From Desulfobacteraceae bacterium UBA5852 (lineage in GTDB: Bacteria > Desulfobacterota > Desulfobacteria > Desulfobacterales > UBA5852), in the NCBI GenBank assembly GCA_002432195.1, contig DJGG01000176.1, forward strand, positions 6,284-19,715: 13,432 nucleotides of DNA, in the 5' to 3' direction. Both the position numbers and the translations under genes were made by a program. The notes beneath the pieces were generated by a model, which made no database searches, was not told where the DNA came from, and worked only from the letters and a program-made list of their open reading frames with translations. Below are positions 4,382-12,124 of this stretch, piece after piece; position 1 is the stretch's first letter; each line of letters begins with the position of its first letter.

Positions 4382-6823
4382 TTAGATCAGCGAAGCGAGC
4401 TGGTTGGTGGCCCCCCCGCCCCCCGGCAACTCGAAGGGCACGTCCGCCTCCTGGAAGAGATGATCCCCCGGGTCGAGGATCAGGGCATGCCCCAGGACCT
4501 CGTCCATGTGCTCCACCGTCACGATCTCCAGCGCACGGGCGATGCTCTTGGGGATATCCCGCAGGTCCTTTTCGTTCTCCTTGGGGATCAGCACCTTGCG
4601 GATGCCGCCGCGATGGGCCGCCAGGATCTTCTCCTTGAGCCCGCCGATGGGCAGCACCCGGCCCCGCAGGGTGATCTCCCCGGTCATGGCGATGTCCCGG
4701 TAAACCGGCCGCTTGGTGAGGGCCGAGACGATGGAGGCGCACATGGCGATCCCCGCCGAGGGTCCGTCCTTGGGGATGGCGCCTTCGGGGATGTGGATGT
4801 GCAGGTCGAGCCGGCGGTGGAAGCCCTCGTCGATGCGCAGGTACCGCGCCCGGGAGCGCACGTAGCTCACCGCCGCCTGGGCCGACTCCTTCATCACGTC
4901 CCCCAGCTTGCCGGTGACGGATACCGCCCCCTTGCCGGGCATGGTGAGGGTTTCCACGATCAACAGCTCGCCGCCCACCTGGGTCCAGGCCAGCCCCGTG
5001 ACCATGCCCACCTGGTCCTTGGCCTCGATCTGGTCCTCCTTGAAACGCGGCGGGCCCAGGTGCTTGGCCACGGAGGTGGCCGTCACCCGGAAGGGACCCT
5101 CGTTCTTGGTCTTGACCACCTCCCGGGCGAGCTTGCGGCAGATGGAGGCGATTTCGCGCTCCAGGTTGCGCACTCCGGCCTCCCGGGTGTAGCGCCGGAT
5201 GATGGTGTTGATGGCGTTCTTGGAGAAATCGATCTCCTTGCCGGTCAGCCCGTTGGCCTCGACCTGCTTGCTGGTGAGAAACTGCTGGGCGATGTGGTAC
5301 TTCTCGTACTCGGTGTAGCCCGGCAGGCGGATGATCTCCATGCGGTCCTGCAGCGGCAGGGGAATGTCGGGCAGGGTGTTGGCCGTGGTGATGAACAGGA
5401 TGTCGGAGAGGTCGTAGTCCACGTCCAGGTAGTGGTCGTTGAAGCTGTAGTTCTGCTCGGGATCCAGCACCTCCAGGAGCGCCGCCGAGGGGTCGCCCCG
5501 GAAGTCCATGCTCATCTTGTCCACCTCGTCCAGGCAGAACACGGGGTTGTTGACCCCGACCTTCTTGAGGGACTGGAGGATCTTGCCCGGCAGGGCGCCG
5601 ATATAGGTGCGGCGGTGGCCGCGGATTTCCGCCTCGTCGCGCACCCCTCCCAGGGACAGGCGCACGTACTTGCGCCCCGTGGCCCGGGCCACGGACTTGG
5701 CCAGCGAGGTCTTGCCCACCCCGGGCGGGCCCACCAGGCAGAGGATCGGCCCCCGGACCTTCTGGGTCAGGGCCTGGACGGCCAGGTACTCGATGATCCG
5801 CTCCTTGGGCTTCTCCAGCCCGTAGTGGTCCTCGTCCAGGATGCGCTCCGCCTGGCCCAGGTCGCGGTTGATCTCGGACTTCTCCAGCCAGGGCAGGCTC
5901 AGGAACCACTCGATGTAGTTGCGCACCACGGTGGCCTCGGCCGACATGGGCGTCATCATCTTGAGCTTGCGAAACTCCTGGCGCACCTTCTCGTTGGCCT
6001 CCTCGGACATCTGCTTGGCCTCGATGCGCTTCTCGAGCTCGTCCAACTCCTCCCCGCCGTCGTCGTCGGCCCCCATCTCCTTCTTGATGGCCCGCATCTG
6101 CTCGTTGAGGTAGTAGTTGCGCTGGGTCTTTTCCATCTGCTCCTTGACCCGCCCCTTGATACGCTGGTCCATGCGGGAGACCTCGATCTCCATCTGGATC
6201 AGGCTCACCAGGGCGGAACCGCGGTCCGGGGGGGACGCGGTCTCCAGGAGCCGCTGCTTGTCCTCCACCCGGAAGTTGAAGTGGGCCGCGGCCGTGTCCA
6301 CCAGCTTGGAGGCGTCCTGAATGTCGGCCAGGCTGTCGAGCAGCTCCCGGGAAATGCTCTTGTTGAGCTTGGCATACTCCTCGATGTGCTCCAGCACGGA
6401 CCGCGCGAGGGCCTTGGCCTCCACCTCGCTGACGGAGGGCTCGGCCACCTCCTCCACGTCCACCAGGAAAAAATCCTCCTTGCGGATGAAGCGTTGGACC
6501 CGGCCCCGGGCTTCGCCTTCCACCAGGGCCTTGACGGTGCCGTCGGGCAGCTTGAGGAGCTGCAGCACCTTGCCCACGGTCCCGATGCGGTTGATGTCCT
6601 TTTCTTCCGGGGTGTCCACGCTGGCCTTTTTCTGGGTGGCCAGGAACACCCGCTTGTCCCGCCCCATGGCATCCGCCAGGGCGTTCACGGATTTGGTGCG
6701 GCCCACGAAGAGGGGGGCCACCATGTGGGGGAAGACCACGATATCCCGCAGGGGCAGCAGCGGCAGGCTGTCGGCCTCGGAAAAATCGTCGGTGTCGCGT
6801 AGGAATTTGGGGATGTTCACCAT
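4382..6823 (-). CDS. lon: ATP-dependent protease Lon
   Basis: An 813-residue cytoplasmic AAA+ serine protease that degrades misfolded and short-lived regulatory proteins. The N-terminal substrate-binding domain opens with LPLLPLRDIVVFPHMVAPLF (near residues 20-40). A coiled-coil region carrying NYYLNEQMRAIKKEMG precedes the ATPase. Walker A is GPPGVGKT (365-372) and Walker B is CLDEVDK (Asp432, Glu433). The protease dyad is Ser689 in PKDGPSAG and Lys732 in GGLKEKILAAHRGG, 43 residues apart as in E. coli Lon. Length is normal. The ATG at 6823 gives the usual N-terminus; frames back to 6970 add 49 GC-biased residues with no family likeness. The ribosome-binding site is weak. It is last in tig-clpP-clpX-lon, 276 bases after clpX, with a terminator in that gap; AATATA at 6989-6994 reads TATATT on the minus strand and is a possible -10. 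Confidence 0.96.
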   Translation of the reverse strand: MVNIPKFLRDTDDFSEADSLPLLPLRDIVVFPHMVAPLFVGRTKSVNALADAMGRDKRVFLATQKKASVDTPEEKDINRIGTVGKVLQLLKLPDGTVKALVEGEARGRVQRFIRKEDFFLVDVEEVAEPSVSEVEAKALARSVLEHIEEYAKLNKSISRELLDSLADIQDASKLVDTAAAHFNFRVEDKQRLLETASPPDRGSALVSLIQMEIEVSRMDQRIKGRVKEQMEKTQRNYYLNEQMRAIKKEMGADDDGGEELDELEKRIEAKQMSEEANEKVRQEFRKLKMMTPMSAEATVVRNYIEWFLSLPWLEKSEINRDLGQAERILDEDHYGLEKPKERIIEYLAVQALTQKVRGPILCLVGPPGVGKTSLAKSVARATGRKYVRLSLGGVRDEAEIRGHRRTYIGALPGKILQSLKKVGVNNPVFCLDEVDKMSMDFRGDPSAALLEVLDPEQNYSFNDHYLDVDYDLSDILFITTANTLPDIPLPLQDRMEIIRLPGYTEYEKYHIAQQFLTSKQVEANGLTGKEIDFSKNAINTIIRRYTREAGVRNLEREIASICRKLAREVVKTKNEGPFRVTATSVAKHLGPPRFKEDQIEAKDQVGMVTGLAWTQVGGELLIVETLTMPGKGAVSVTGKLGDVMKESAQAAVSYVRSRARYLRIDEGFHRRLDLHIHIPEGAIPKDGPSAGIAMCASIVSALTKRPVYRDIAMTGEITLRGRVLPIGGLKEKILAAHRGGIRKVLIPKENEKDLRDIPKSIARALEIVTVEHMDEVLGHALILDPGDHLFQEADVPFELPGGGGATNQLASLI

Positions 6824-7042
6824 ATTCTGTTCAATCGTCCTGAGTCGTTTAAAGGGTTCGTGGATAACAGGCTGCGGATAAACTATGCCTTCGGCCGAAA
6901 TGCGGCGTTGGTGACCACGGGCGGCCACGCCGTGGAGCGGCCCGGCAGCGGCCGGCCGGCCCGACTTCACCCGCTCCTGGCATAACCTAATATACCCGGC
7001 CCGGAATTCAAGCTACCCGCCCATGGCCCGCGCCGGGAACGC

Positions 7043-7075
7043 AAACGCCGAAGGTGCCTGAAAGGCCCTTCGGCG
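7043..7075 (-). terminator. Hairpin terminator after clpX
   Basis: On the minus strand CGCCGAAGG (7075-7067) pairs perfectly with CCTTCGGCG (7054-7046). An inner GCCT/AGGC stem with one bulged A closes on a three-base loop. TTT follows (7045-7043), then GC and TT. The U-tract is short, so some read-through into lon is likely. It begins about 20 bases after the clpX stop. Confidence 0.65.
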
Positions 7076-7099
7076 CGGCGCGGGAGACAGCAAGCCTCA

Positions 7100-8350
7100 T
7101 CAGGCCTGCTTTTTGGCCTTGGTCTGGTCGTAGAGCAGGATGGGCTCCTCCTTGTTGAGGACCACGTCCTCGCTGATGACGCACTCCTTGACGTGCTCCA
7201 CGGAGGGCAGCTCGTACATGATCTCCAAAAGGGAGCGCTCCAGGATCGCCCGCAGGCCCCGGGCCCCGGACTTCCGGGACAGGGCATCCCGGGCGATGGC
7301 GGTCAGGGCGCTGTCGGTGAAGCGCAGGTTGACGCCCTCCATTTCGAAGAGCTTCTTGTACTGCTTGACCAGGGCGTTCTTGGGCTCCGTGAGGATCCGC
7401 ACCAGGGAGGCCTCGTTCAGCTCGCCCAGGGTGGCCACCACGGGCAGGCGCCCCAGGAACTCGGGGATCAGGCCGTACTTGATGAGGTCCTCCGGCTGGA
7501 CGTCCATGAGGGTCTCGCCGATGCCCCGCTCCCCGGAGTTGACGATCTTGGCCCCGAAGCCCATCACCTTGGACCCCAGGCGCCGCTGGATGATCTTTTC
7601 CAGGCCGTTGAAGGTCCCGCCGCAGATGAACAGGATGTTGGTGGTGTCCACCTTGACGAAATCCTGCTGGGGGTGCTTGCGGCCGCCCTTGGGGGGTACA
7701 CTGGCGGTGGTGCCCTCGATGATTTTCAACAGGGCCTGCTGCACCCCCTCCCCCGACACGTCCCGGGTGATGGAGGGGTTGTCACCCTTGGTAGCGATCT
7801 TGTCGATCTCGTCGATGTAGACGATGCCCTTCTTGGCCCGCTCCACGTCGTAGTCGGCGTTCTGCAGGAGCGAGAGGATGATGTTCTCCACGTCCTCCCC
7901 CACGTAGCCGGCCTCGGTGAGGCTGGTGGCATCCGCGATGGTGAAGGGCACGTTCAGGAAACGGGCCAGGGTCTGGGCCAGCAGGGTTTTCCCGGCACCG
8001 GTGGGGCCGATGAGCAGGATGTTGCTCTTCTGCAGCTCCACCTCCCCGGACTTCACCGAGGTGTTCAAGCGCTTGTAGTGGTTGTAGACCGCCACCGACA
8101 GGATCTTCTTGGCCCCGTCCTGCTCGATCACGTACTCGTCCAGGAGCGCCTTGATCTCCCGGGGGGACAGCTGGTTCTCCAGGGCGCCGGCGTCCTTCTC
8201 GGTTTCTTCCTCGATGATTTCGCTGCACAGCTGGATGCACTCGTCGCAGATGTAGACCGCCGGCCCCGCGATGAGCTTGTTGACCTCTTTCTGGCTCTTC
8301 CCGCAGAAGGAGCAGAACAGGTTGTCGTGGTCGTCATCTTTGTGCGCCAT
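7100..8350 (-). CDS. clpX: ATP-dependent Clp protease ATP-binding subunit ClpX
   Basis: This 416-residue AAA+ unfoldase recognises tagged substrates and feeds them into ClpP. The N-terminal zinc-binding domain has CSFC (Cys13, Cys16) and CDEC (Cys35, Cys38). Walker A is GPTGAGKT (115-122), the pore loop GYVGED starts at 148, and Walker B is VYIDEID (Asp180, Glu181). The sensor-2 motif GARGLR is at 362-367. The ClpP-docking tripeptide is MGF (263-265), a conservative variant of the usual IGF. The ATG at 8350 is chosen because GGAGG lies six bases upstream; an in-frame ATG at 8374 would add eight residues. This start lies inside the last codons of clpP (17-base overlap), which suggests translational coupling. 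It ends in tandem TGA TGA codons and is followed by a hairpin terminator. Confidence 0.97.
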   Translation of the reverse strand: MAHKDDDHDNLFCSFCGKSQKEVNKLIAGPAVYICDECIQLCSEIIEEETEKDAGALENQLSPREIKALLDEYVIEQDGAKKILSVAVYNHYKRLNTSVKSGEVELQKSNILLIGPTGAGKTLLAQTLARFLNVPFTIADATSLTEAGYVGEDVENIILSLLQNADYDVERAKKGIVYIDEIDKIATKGDNPSITRDVSGEGVQQALLKIIEGTTASVPPKGGRKHPQQDFVKVDTTNILFICGGTFNGLEKIIQRRLGSKVMGFGAKIVNSGERGIGETLMDVQPEDLIKYGLIPEFLGRLPVVATLGELNEASLVRILTEPKNALVKQYKKLFEMEGVNLRFTDSALTAIARDALSRKSGARGLRAILERSLLEIMYELPSVEHVKECVISEDVVLNKEEPILLYDQTKAKKQA

Positions 8351-8966
8351 CTTCGGCCTCCGTTTTGCTTTCACCGCCGATGTCGTCCCGCCGCATGATG
8401 ACGTGGTCGATGACGCCGTATTCCTGCGCCTCGCGTCCGGACATGAAATAGTCGCGGTCGGTGTCGCGCTGGATACGTTCCAGGGGCTGGCCGGTGTGCT
8501 CGGCCAGGATCCGGTTCAGGTCCCCTTTCATGCGCAGCATCTCCCGGGCGTGAATTTCCACGTCCGAGGCCTGACCCTGGAAGCCGCCCATGGGCTGGTG
8601 AATCATGATCCGGGAGTTGGGCAGTGAGTAGCGCTTGCCGTGGGTGCCGGCGGCCAGCAGGAGCGCCCCCATGCTGGCGGCCTGGCCGATGCAGACGGTG
8701 ACGATTTGGGGTTTAACATACTGCATCGTATCGTAGACGGCAAGCCCGGAGGTCACGATGCCTCCCGGCGAGTTGATGTAGAAGCTGATGTCCTTGCCGG
8801 GATCCTCGCTCTCCAGGAACAGCAGTTGGGCGATGATGAGGTTGGCGATGTCGTCGTTGATCGCCGACCCCAGGAACACGATGCGATCCTTCAGCAAGCG
8901 GGAATAGATGTCGTAGGCGCGCTCGCCGCGGCTGCTTTGTTCGATGACCATGGGAATCAGTGGCAC
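8334..8966 (-). CDS. clpP: ATP-dependent Clp protease proteolytic subunit ClpP
   Basis: A 210-residue serine protease subunit that forms the tetradecameric barrel working with ClpX in the cytoplasm. The catalytic triad is complete: Ser98 in GQAASMGALLL, His123 in RIMIHQP, and Asp172 in DTDRDYFMS, each one residue later than in mature E. coli ClpP. SFYINSPGG (61-69) is the substrate-binding strand and oxyanion loop. The start is GTG at 8966, supported by AGGAG seven bases upstream (8974-8978); the ATG at 8951 has no such site. The gene lies 113 bases after tig and overlaps clpX by 17 bases. The C-terminal tail is acidic and variable. The ClpXP pairing is clear from context. Confidence 0.97.
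   Translation of the reverse strand: MPLIPMVIEQSSRGERAYDIYSRLLKDRIVFLGSAINDDIANLIIAQLLFLESEDPGKDISFYINSPGGIVTSGLAVYDTMQYVKPQIVTVCIGQAASMGALLLAAGTHGKRYSLPNSRIMIHQPMGGFQGQASDVEIHAREMLRMKGDLNRILAEHTGQPLERIQRDTDRDYFMSGREAQEYGVIDHVIMRRDDIGGESKTEAEDGAQR
8357..8361 (-). promoter_or_regulatory. Ribosome-binding site of clpX, inside the clpP end
   Basis: GGAGG lies six bases before the ATG at 8350, within the last codons of clpP. It fixes the clpX start and lets ribosomes finishing clpP restart on clpX. Confidence 0.75.
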
Positions 8967-8973
8967 GATGCGT

Positions 8974-8978
8974 CTCCT
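8974..8978 (-). promoter_or_regulatory. Ribosome-binding site of clpP with GTG start
   Basis: AGGAG lies seven bases before GTG at 8966. It supports the non-ATG start over the in-frame ATG at 8951. Confidence 0.7.
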
Positions 8979-9079
8979 GTGGGGGCAAACCGGGAATTGC
9001 CGGGGCCACGGCGGCGGGCGGCGCCATCCGCATCCGGCAGGCCGCCGCTACCACCTGTTACCAGCATTTCACACATGGA

Positions 9080-10417
9080 TCAAGCCTCCCCGGCCTCCGG
9101 GGCGTCGGCCGGCTTTTCGAGCTCGGCGTCGACCTCCTCGATCCGGCTGTTGTCAAGAATAAGCTTGATGGCCTGTTTCTCAAGCAGGGCGTGCTTGAAA
9201 ATATCCAGCTTATCGGGGCTCTGTTCGTAAAAGCGCTGGATGTTGGCCACCGGCTGCTTGAAGTTATCGGCCATTTCCTGGAAACCTTGCTGCAGATCCG
9301 CCTCCTCCAGCTTGAGGCCCTCCTGCTCGATGACCTTCCCCAGGATCAGGTGGCGCTTGACCTGCCGCAAGGCGGTGTCGCGGTATTTGGCGTTGAGCAT
9401 CTCCCGGGTCAGCCCCACCTTCTCCATGTCCACGTTGTGGTAGGCAAAGGACTGCTGGGCCTCTTCCACGATGCCCTCCAGCTCGTAGGCCACCATGGTT
9501 TCGGGGACCTCGAAGGCCTGCTGGTCGATGAGGGCCGTGAAGATCTGTTCGTTCAACTCCTGCTCCACCCGCCGCGCATAGCCCTTCTCGAGGTTTTCGG
9601 TGATCTTGCGGCGCAGGTCCTCCAGGCTTTCGAAGGGCCCCAGCTGCCGGGCCATGGCATCGTCCAGATCCGGGAGCCGTTCCACCCGGATCTCCTTGAG
9701 GCGCACCTGGAAGGCGATGGTGAGGCCGGCCAGCTTGGCGTTGGCGTAATCGGCGGGGAACGTGACCGGGATCTCCTTGTCGCTGCCCGGGAGCATGCCC
9801 ACCAGTTGGGCGTCGAAGTCGGCGTGGATCTTGCCGTCGCCCACCTTCTGGGAAAAGTCCTCCGTGCGCTGGGTTTCGGCAAAGGGACGGCCGTCCAGGA
9901 GGCCCTCGTAGTCCAGGAGCACGGCGTCGCCCGCCTGCACCGGGCGGACCTCCTCCAGCTTCTCCAGGCGCGCCAGGTTCCGCCGCAGCAATTGGAGCTG
10001 GGCCTCGAGCTCCTCGTCGGTGACGCGGTAGCGGCGCTTGCGCAACGGCAGATCGCGGATGGCGAAAGCCTGGAGCTCCGGCTGCACCTCCATGGCGGCG
10101 ACATAGACGAAGGGCAGGTTTTCGTCGAGCTCCGGCGGGTCGATGTCCGGAGTGCCCACCATGGCCAGGCGGGTCTCCCGGAGGGCCTCCACGAAGGATT
10201 CCTGGATCAGCCGCGAGGCCACGTCCGCCCGCAGGTCCTTGCCGAACTTGCGCTCCAGTACGGAACGCGGGGCCTTGCCCGGCCGGAAGCCCTTGATCGC
10301 GGCGGTTTTGCTCAACTCGCGGAAAGCGTCCTGCACTTCGCGGTGCACCCGATCCTGGGGGACTTCCACGGTCAGGCGTTTCTTGACGGCACTCTGGTCT
10401 TCGACGGTTACGTTCAT
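9080..10417 (-). CDS. tig: Trigger factor (ribosome-associated chaperone)
   Basis: This 445-residue chaperone binds near the ribosomal exit tunnel through L23 and shields nascent chains; it also has peptidyl-prolyl isomerase activity. The ribosome-docking loop GFRPGKAP is at 43-50, as in the E. coli protein. An FKBP-like isomerase domain spans roughly 162-245 (GDAVLLDYEGLLDGRPF to the AFQVRLKEI strand). The long helical C-terminal chaperone domain follows, ending in an acidic, Ala/Pro-rich tail (DAELEKPADAPEAGEA). Length is within the family's usual 430-450. The ATG at 10417 gives the canonical MNVTVED start; GCGGA seven bases upstream and AAGGA further off are weak binding sites. It is first in tig-clpP-clpX-lon and lies downstream of the tRNA-Leu terminator. 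No convincing promoter is seen in the 160-base GC-rich leader. Confidence 0.96.
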   Translation of the reverse strand: MNVTVEDQSAVKKRLTVEVPQDRVHREVQDAFRELSKTAAIKGFRPGKAPRSVLERKFGKDLRADVASRLIQESFVEALRETRLAMVGTPDIDPPELDENLPFVYVAAMEVQPELQAFAIRDLPLRKRRYRVTDEELEAQLQLLRRNLARLEKLEEVRPVQAGDAVLLDYEGLLDGRPFAETQRTEDFSQKVGDGKIHADFDAQLVGMLPGSDKEIPVTFPADYANAKLAGLTIAFQVRLKEIRVERLPDLDDAMARQLGPFESLEDLRRKITENLEKGYARRVEQELNEQIFTALIDQQAFEVPETMVAYELEGIVEEAQQSFAYHNVDMEKVGLTREMLNAKYRDTALRQVKRHLILGKVIEQEGLKLEEADLQQGFQEMADNFKQPVANIQRFYEQSPDKLDIFKHALLEKQAIKLILDNSRIEEVDAELEKPADAPEAGEA

Positions 10418-10525
10418 GGTGGAATCCGCTTCCTTTCACGAAGGGTGGCCGGGGCGCCCGCCCGGGGGCCTTCGCCGGGTCCTGCCCGACGGCCGGAGCC
10501 GGGCACGCGGCTGCGGTCAAGACGC

Positions 10526-10556
10526 AAAGTGCCCGGAGCAAAGATCCTCCAGGCAC
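10526..10556 (-). terminator. Hairpin terminator after tRNA-Leu
   Basis: On the minus strand GTGCCTGGAG (10556-10547) pairs with CTCCGGGCAC (10538-10529) over ten base pairs, one of them U-G, around an eight-base loop. TTT follows, then GCGTCTT. The U-tract is short, so termination may be partial and tig may receive read-through from the tRNA-Leu promoter. Confidence 0.6.
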
Positions 10557-10578
10557 TCGACGGGGCGGACCGACCGGC

Positions 10579-10665
10579 TGGTGCGAGAGGGGAGACTTGA
10601 ACTCCCACTCTGTCTCCAGAGCTGGATCCTAAGTCCAGTGCGTCTACCAGTTCCGCCACTCTCGC
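10579..10665 (-). tRNA. tRNA-Leu (anticodon UAG)
   Basis: An 87-base class II tRNA with perfect acceptor GCGAGAG/CTCTCGC, discriminator A and an encoded CCA. The anticodon arm CUGGA-CUUAGGA-UCCAG gives UAG, reading CUN leucine codons. The long variable arm GCTCTGGAGACAGAGT confirms class II. It lies directly upstream of tig, is followed by a hairpin terminator, and is divergent from tRNA-Pro. Confidence 0.97.
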
Positions 10666-10694
10666 AGCTTATGGATCAATTTTAGCAAATCGGC

Positions 10695-10723
10695 AAAATA
10701 GTATGCTGCACCCGTCGTGTCAA
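10695..10723 (-). promoter_or_regulatory. Promoter of tRNA-Leu
   Basis: A perfect TTGACA (10718-10723) and TATTTT (10695-10700) are separated by 17 bases on the minus strand. The expected start near 10688 is about 23 bases before the mature tRNA-Leu 5' end. The region is clearly AT-richer than its surroundings. Confidence 0.7.
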
Positions 10724-10754
10724 GGGAATTGCGGCCCGCGGCGGGCATTTGGGC

Positions 10755-10784
10755 TTGCAGGGCATGGACGATCCGTGATAGGCA
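10755..10784 (+). promoter_or_regulatory. Candidate promoter of tRNA-Pro
   Basis: TTGCAG (10755-10760) and TAGGCA (10779-10784) are 18 bases apart on the plus strand. The start would fall near 10791, 14 bases before the tRNA-Pro 5' end. The -10 match is poor, so this rests mainly on position. Confidence 0.35.
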
Positions 10785-10804
10785 GATCGACTCGAGCGCG
10801 GGAT

Positions 10805-10882
<78 letters not shown>

Positions 10883-10895
10883 TCCTATCGAACAC

Positions 10896-11939
10896 TTAGG
10901 GCTGCCTTGGGGTGGCCCTTCGGCGTTCCGGGGGCGTGCCCCCCGCCAGCACCTGCATGGCCACCCCCCGCAGGGCGACACGGGGGTCCAGGATCACGTG
11001 GACCGGGATGTCGCCCATGAGACCGGCCATGCGCCCCTTGCGCCGGAAAGCCTCCATGAACGGCCCGGCCCCCAGCGCCGGCAGGATGCGCGGCGGGATG
11101 CCGCCCCCCAAGTAGACGCCCCCCGTGGCCATGAGCTGCAAGGCCGCATTGCCGGCCGCCGCCCCCAGGATGGCGACGAACATCTCCAGCACGGCCCGGC
11201 ACAGGGCGCTCGGGCGCTCGCCGTCCAGGGCCGCCCCGACGATGACCGGAACGGGGTCGTGGGCGGCCTCCAGGGCCGCGCCCAGCCAGCCCGGTTCGGC
11301 GGCTTGGCCGCTGTCCTTCAGATAGCCATAGATGTTCGGGATGCCGCTGCCGGAACACACGCGCTCGAAGCTCACGTGCGCCCAGCGCTCACGGAGATGC
11401 TCCAGCAGCCCGCTTTGCCGCGCGTCGGCGGGGGCGAAGTCGGTGTGCCCGCCTTCCGAGGGAAACGCCCGGTAGCCGGCGCCGTCCCACACCAGGTACG
11501 CCTCCCCGAGGCCGGTGCCCGGCGCCACGACGGCCATGGCCCCTCCGGGCACGGCGCGCCCCCGGTTCAGGGTGTGCAGCTCCCCGGCCGCCAAGGTCGG
11601 CACCGCGGTGGCGATGGCCTCCAGGTCGTTGACCAGGCGCACGGAGGCAAGGCCGAGGTCCCGGGCGAGCTGCCGGGCGTCCACGACCCAGGGCAGGTTG
11701 GTGAGCCTGGACCGGCCCTCCACCACCGGGCCGGCGACCCCGAAGCCGGCCCGCCCCGGGCGGTGGGCCACCCCGGTGAGAAATCGTCGCACCAGGGCCT
11801 CCAGGCTGGGAAAGTCCCGGCTGGCGAAGGTCTCCGCCGCCAGGGGCGCCAGCCCGCCCGCAGCGGCGTCGAAGACGGCCAGACGGGTTTTGGTGGCGCC
11901 GATGTCTCCGGCCAGGATCAGGGTGTCGCGGGTCTGCAT
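10896..11939 (-). CDS. glk: Glucokinase
   Basis: A 347-residue ASKHA-fold sugar kinase of the proteobacterial Glk family (ATP + glucose to glucose-6-phosphate, cytoplasm). The N-terminal phosphate-binding motif is GDIGATKTRL (11-20). VNDLEAIA carries the likely catalytic Asp105. APGTGLGEAYLV (139-150) is the second nucleotide-binding segment, and SEGGHTDFAP (161-170) is the diagnostic sugar-binding motif with Glu162 and His165. The C-terminal third (GGVYLGGGIPPRILP, FRRKGRMAGLMGDIPVHVI) aligns with the end of E. coli Glk. I start at ATG 11939, with a G-run about eight bases upstream; the open frame continues upstream, but those residues look like GC-biased non-coding DNA. It lies 185 bases after the RND gene on the same strand. 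A ROK-family kinase is unlikely because the ROK cysteine-rich zinc motif is absent. Confidence 0.92.
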   Translation of the reverse strand: MQTRDTLILAGDIGATKTRLAVFDAAAGGLAPLAAETFASRDFPSLEALVRRFLTGVAHRPGRAGFGVAGPVVEGRSRLTNLPWVVDARQLARDLGLASVRLVNDLEAIATAVPTLAAGELHTLNRGRAVPGGAMAVVAPGTGLGEAYLVWDGAGYRAFPSEGGHTDFAPADARQSGLLEHLRERWAHVSFERVCSGSGIPNIYGYLKDSGQAAEPGWLGAALEAAHDPVPVIVGAALDGERPSALCRAVLEMFVAILGAAAGNAALQLMATGGVYLGGGIPPRILPALGAGPFMEAFRRKGRMAGLMGDIPVHVILDPRVALRGVAMQVLAGGTPPERRRATPRQP

Positions 11940-12124
11940 GGTCGTGTCCCCCCGTTGATGCCCGAAGGGGCGCGCAGGTCGGGCGGCAGCGTGGATCCTT
12001 GCGCCGGTTGAGCACCGCGGCCGGAAACGACTCCCGGGTTTGGCCCCGGCGGCGGCGCTGATCCACACCCGGTGGCAGGAGAACCCGCGGCGGATCATGC
12101 CCGCGACGGCGGTCCGGCGCACCC

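Noticed and set aside
4460..6802. A very long open frame (780 codons) on the plus strand opposite lon
   Set aside because: It mirrors lon codon positions in a GC-rich gene; its product is rich in His, Leu, Gly and Val with no recognisable motif, while the minus-strand frame encodes a complete Lon.
6859..6881. A replication origin in the lon leader
   Set aside because: Only two imperfect DnaA boxes, no AT-rich unwinding region, and no dnaA, dnaN or gidA nearby.
6824..6970. N-terminal extension of Lon by 49 residues
   Set aside because: The extension is basic, low-complexity and unlike other Lon proteins; it also covers the DnaA-box-like leader.
11940..12124. Longer glucokinase start upstream of 11939
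   Set aside because: The frame is open only because the DNA is GC-rich; the extra residues have no likeness to glucokinase N-termini, and the family's GDxG motif begins right after the chosen start.
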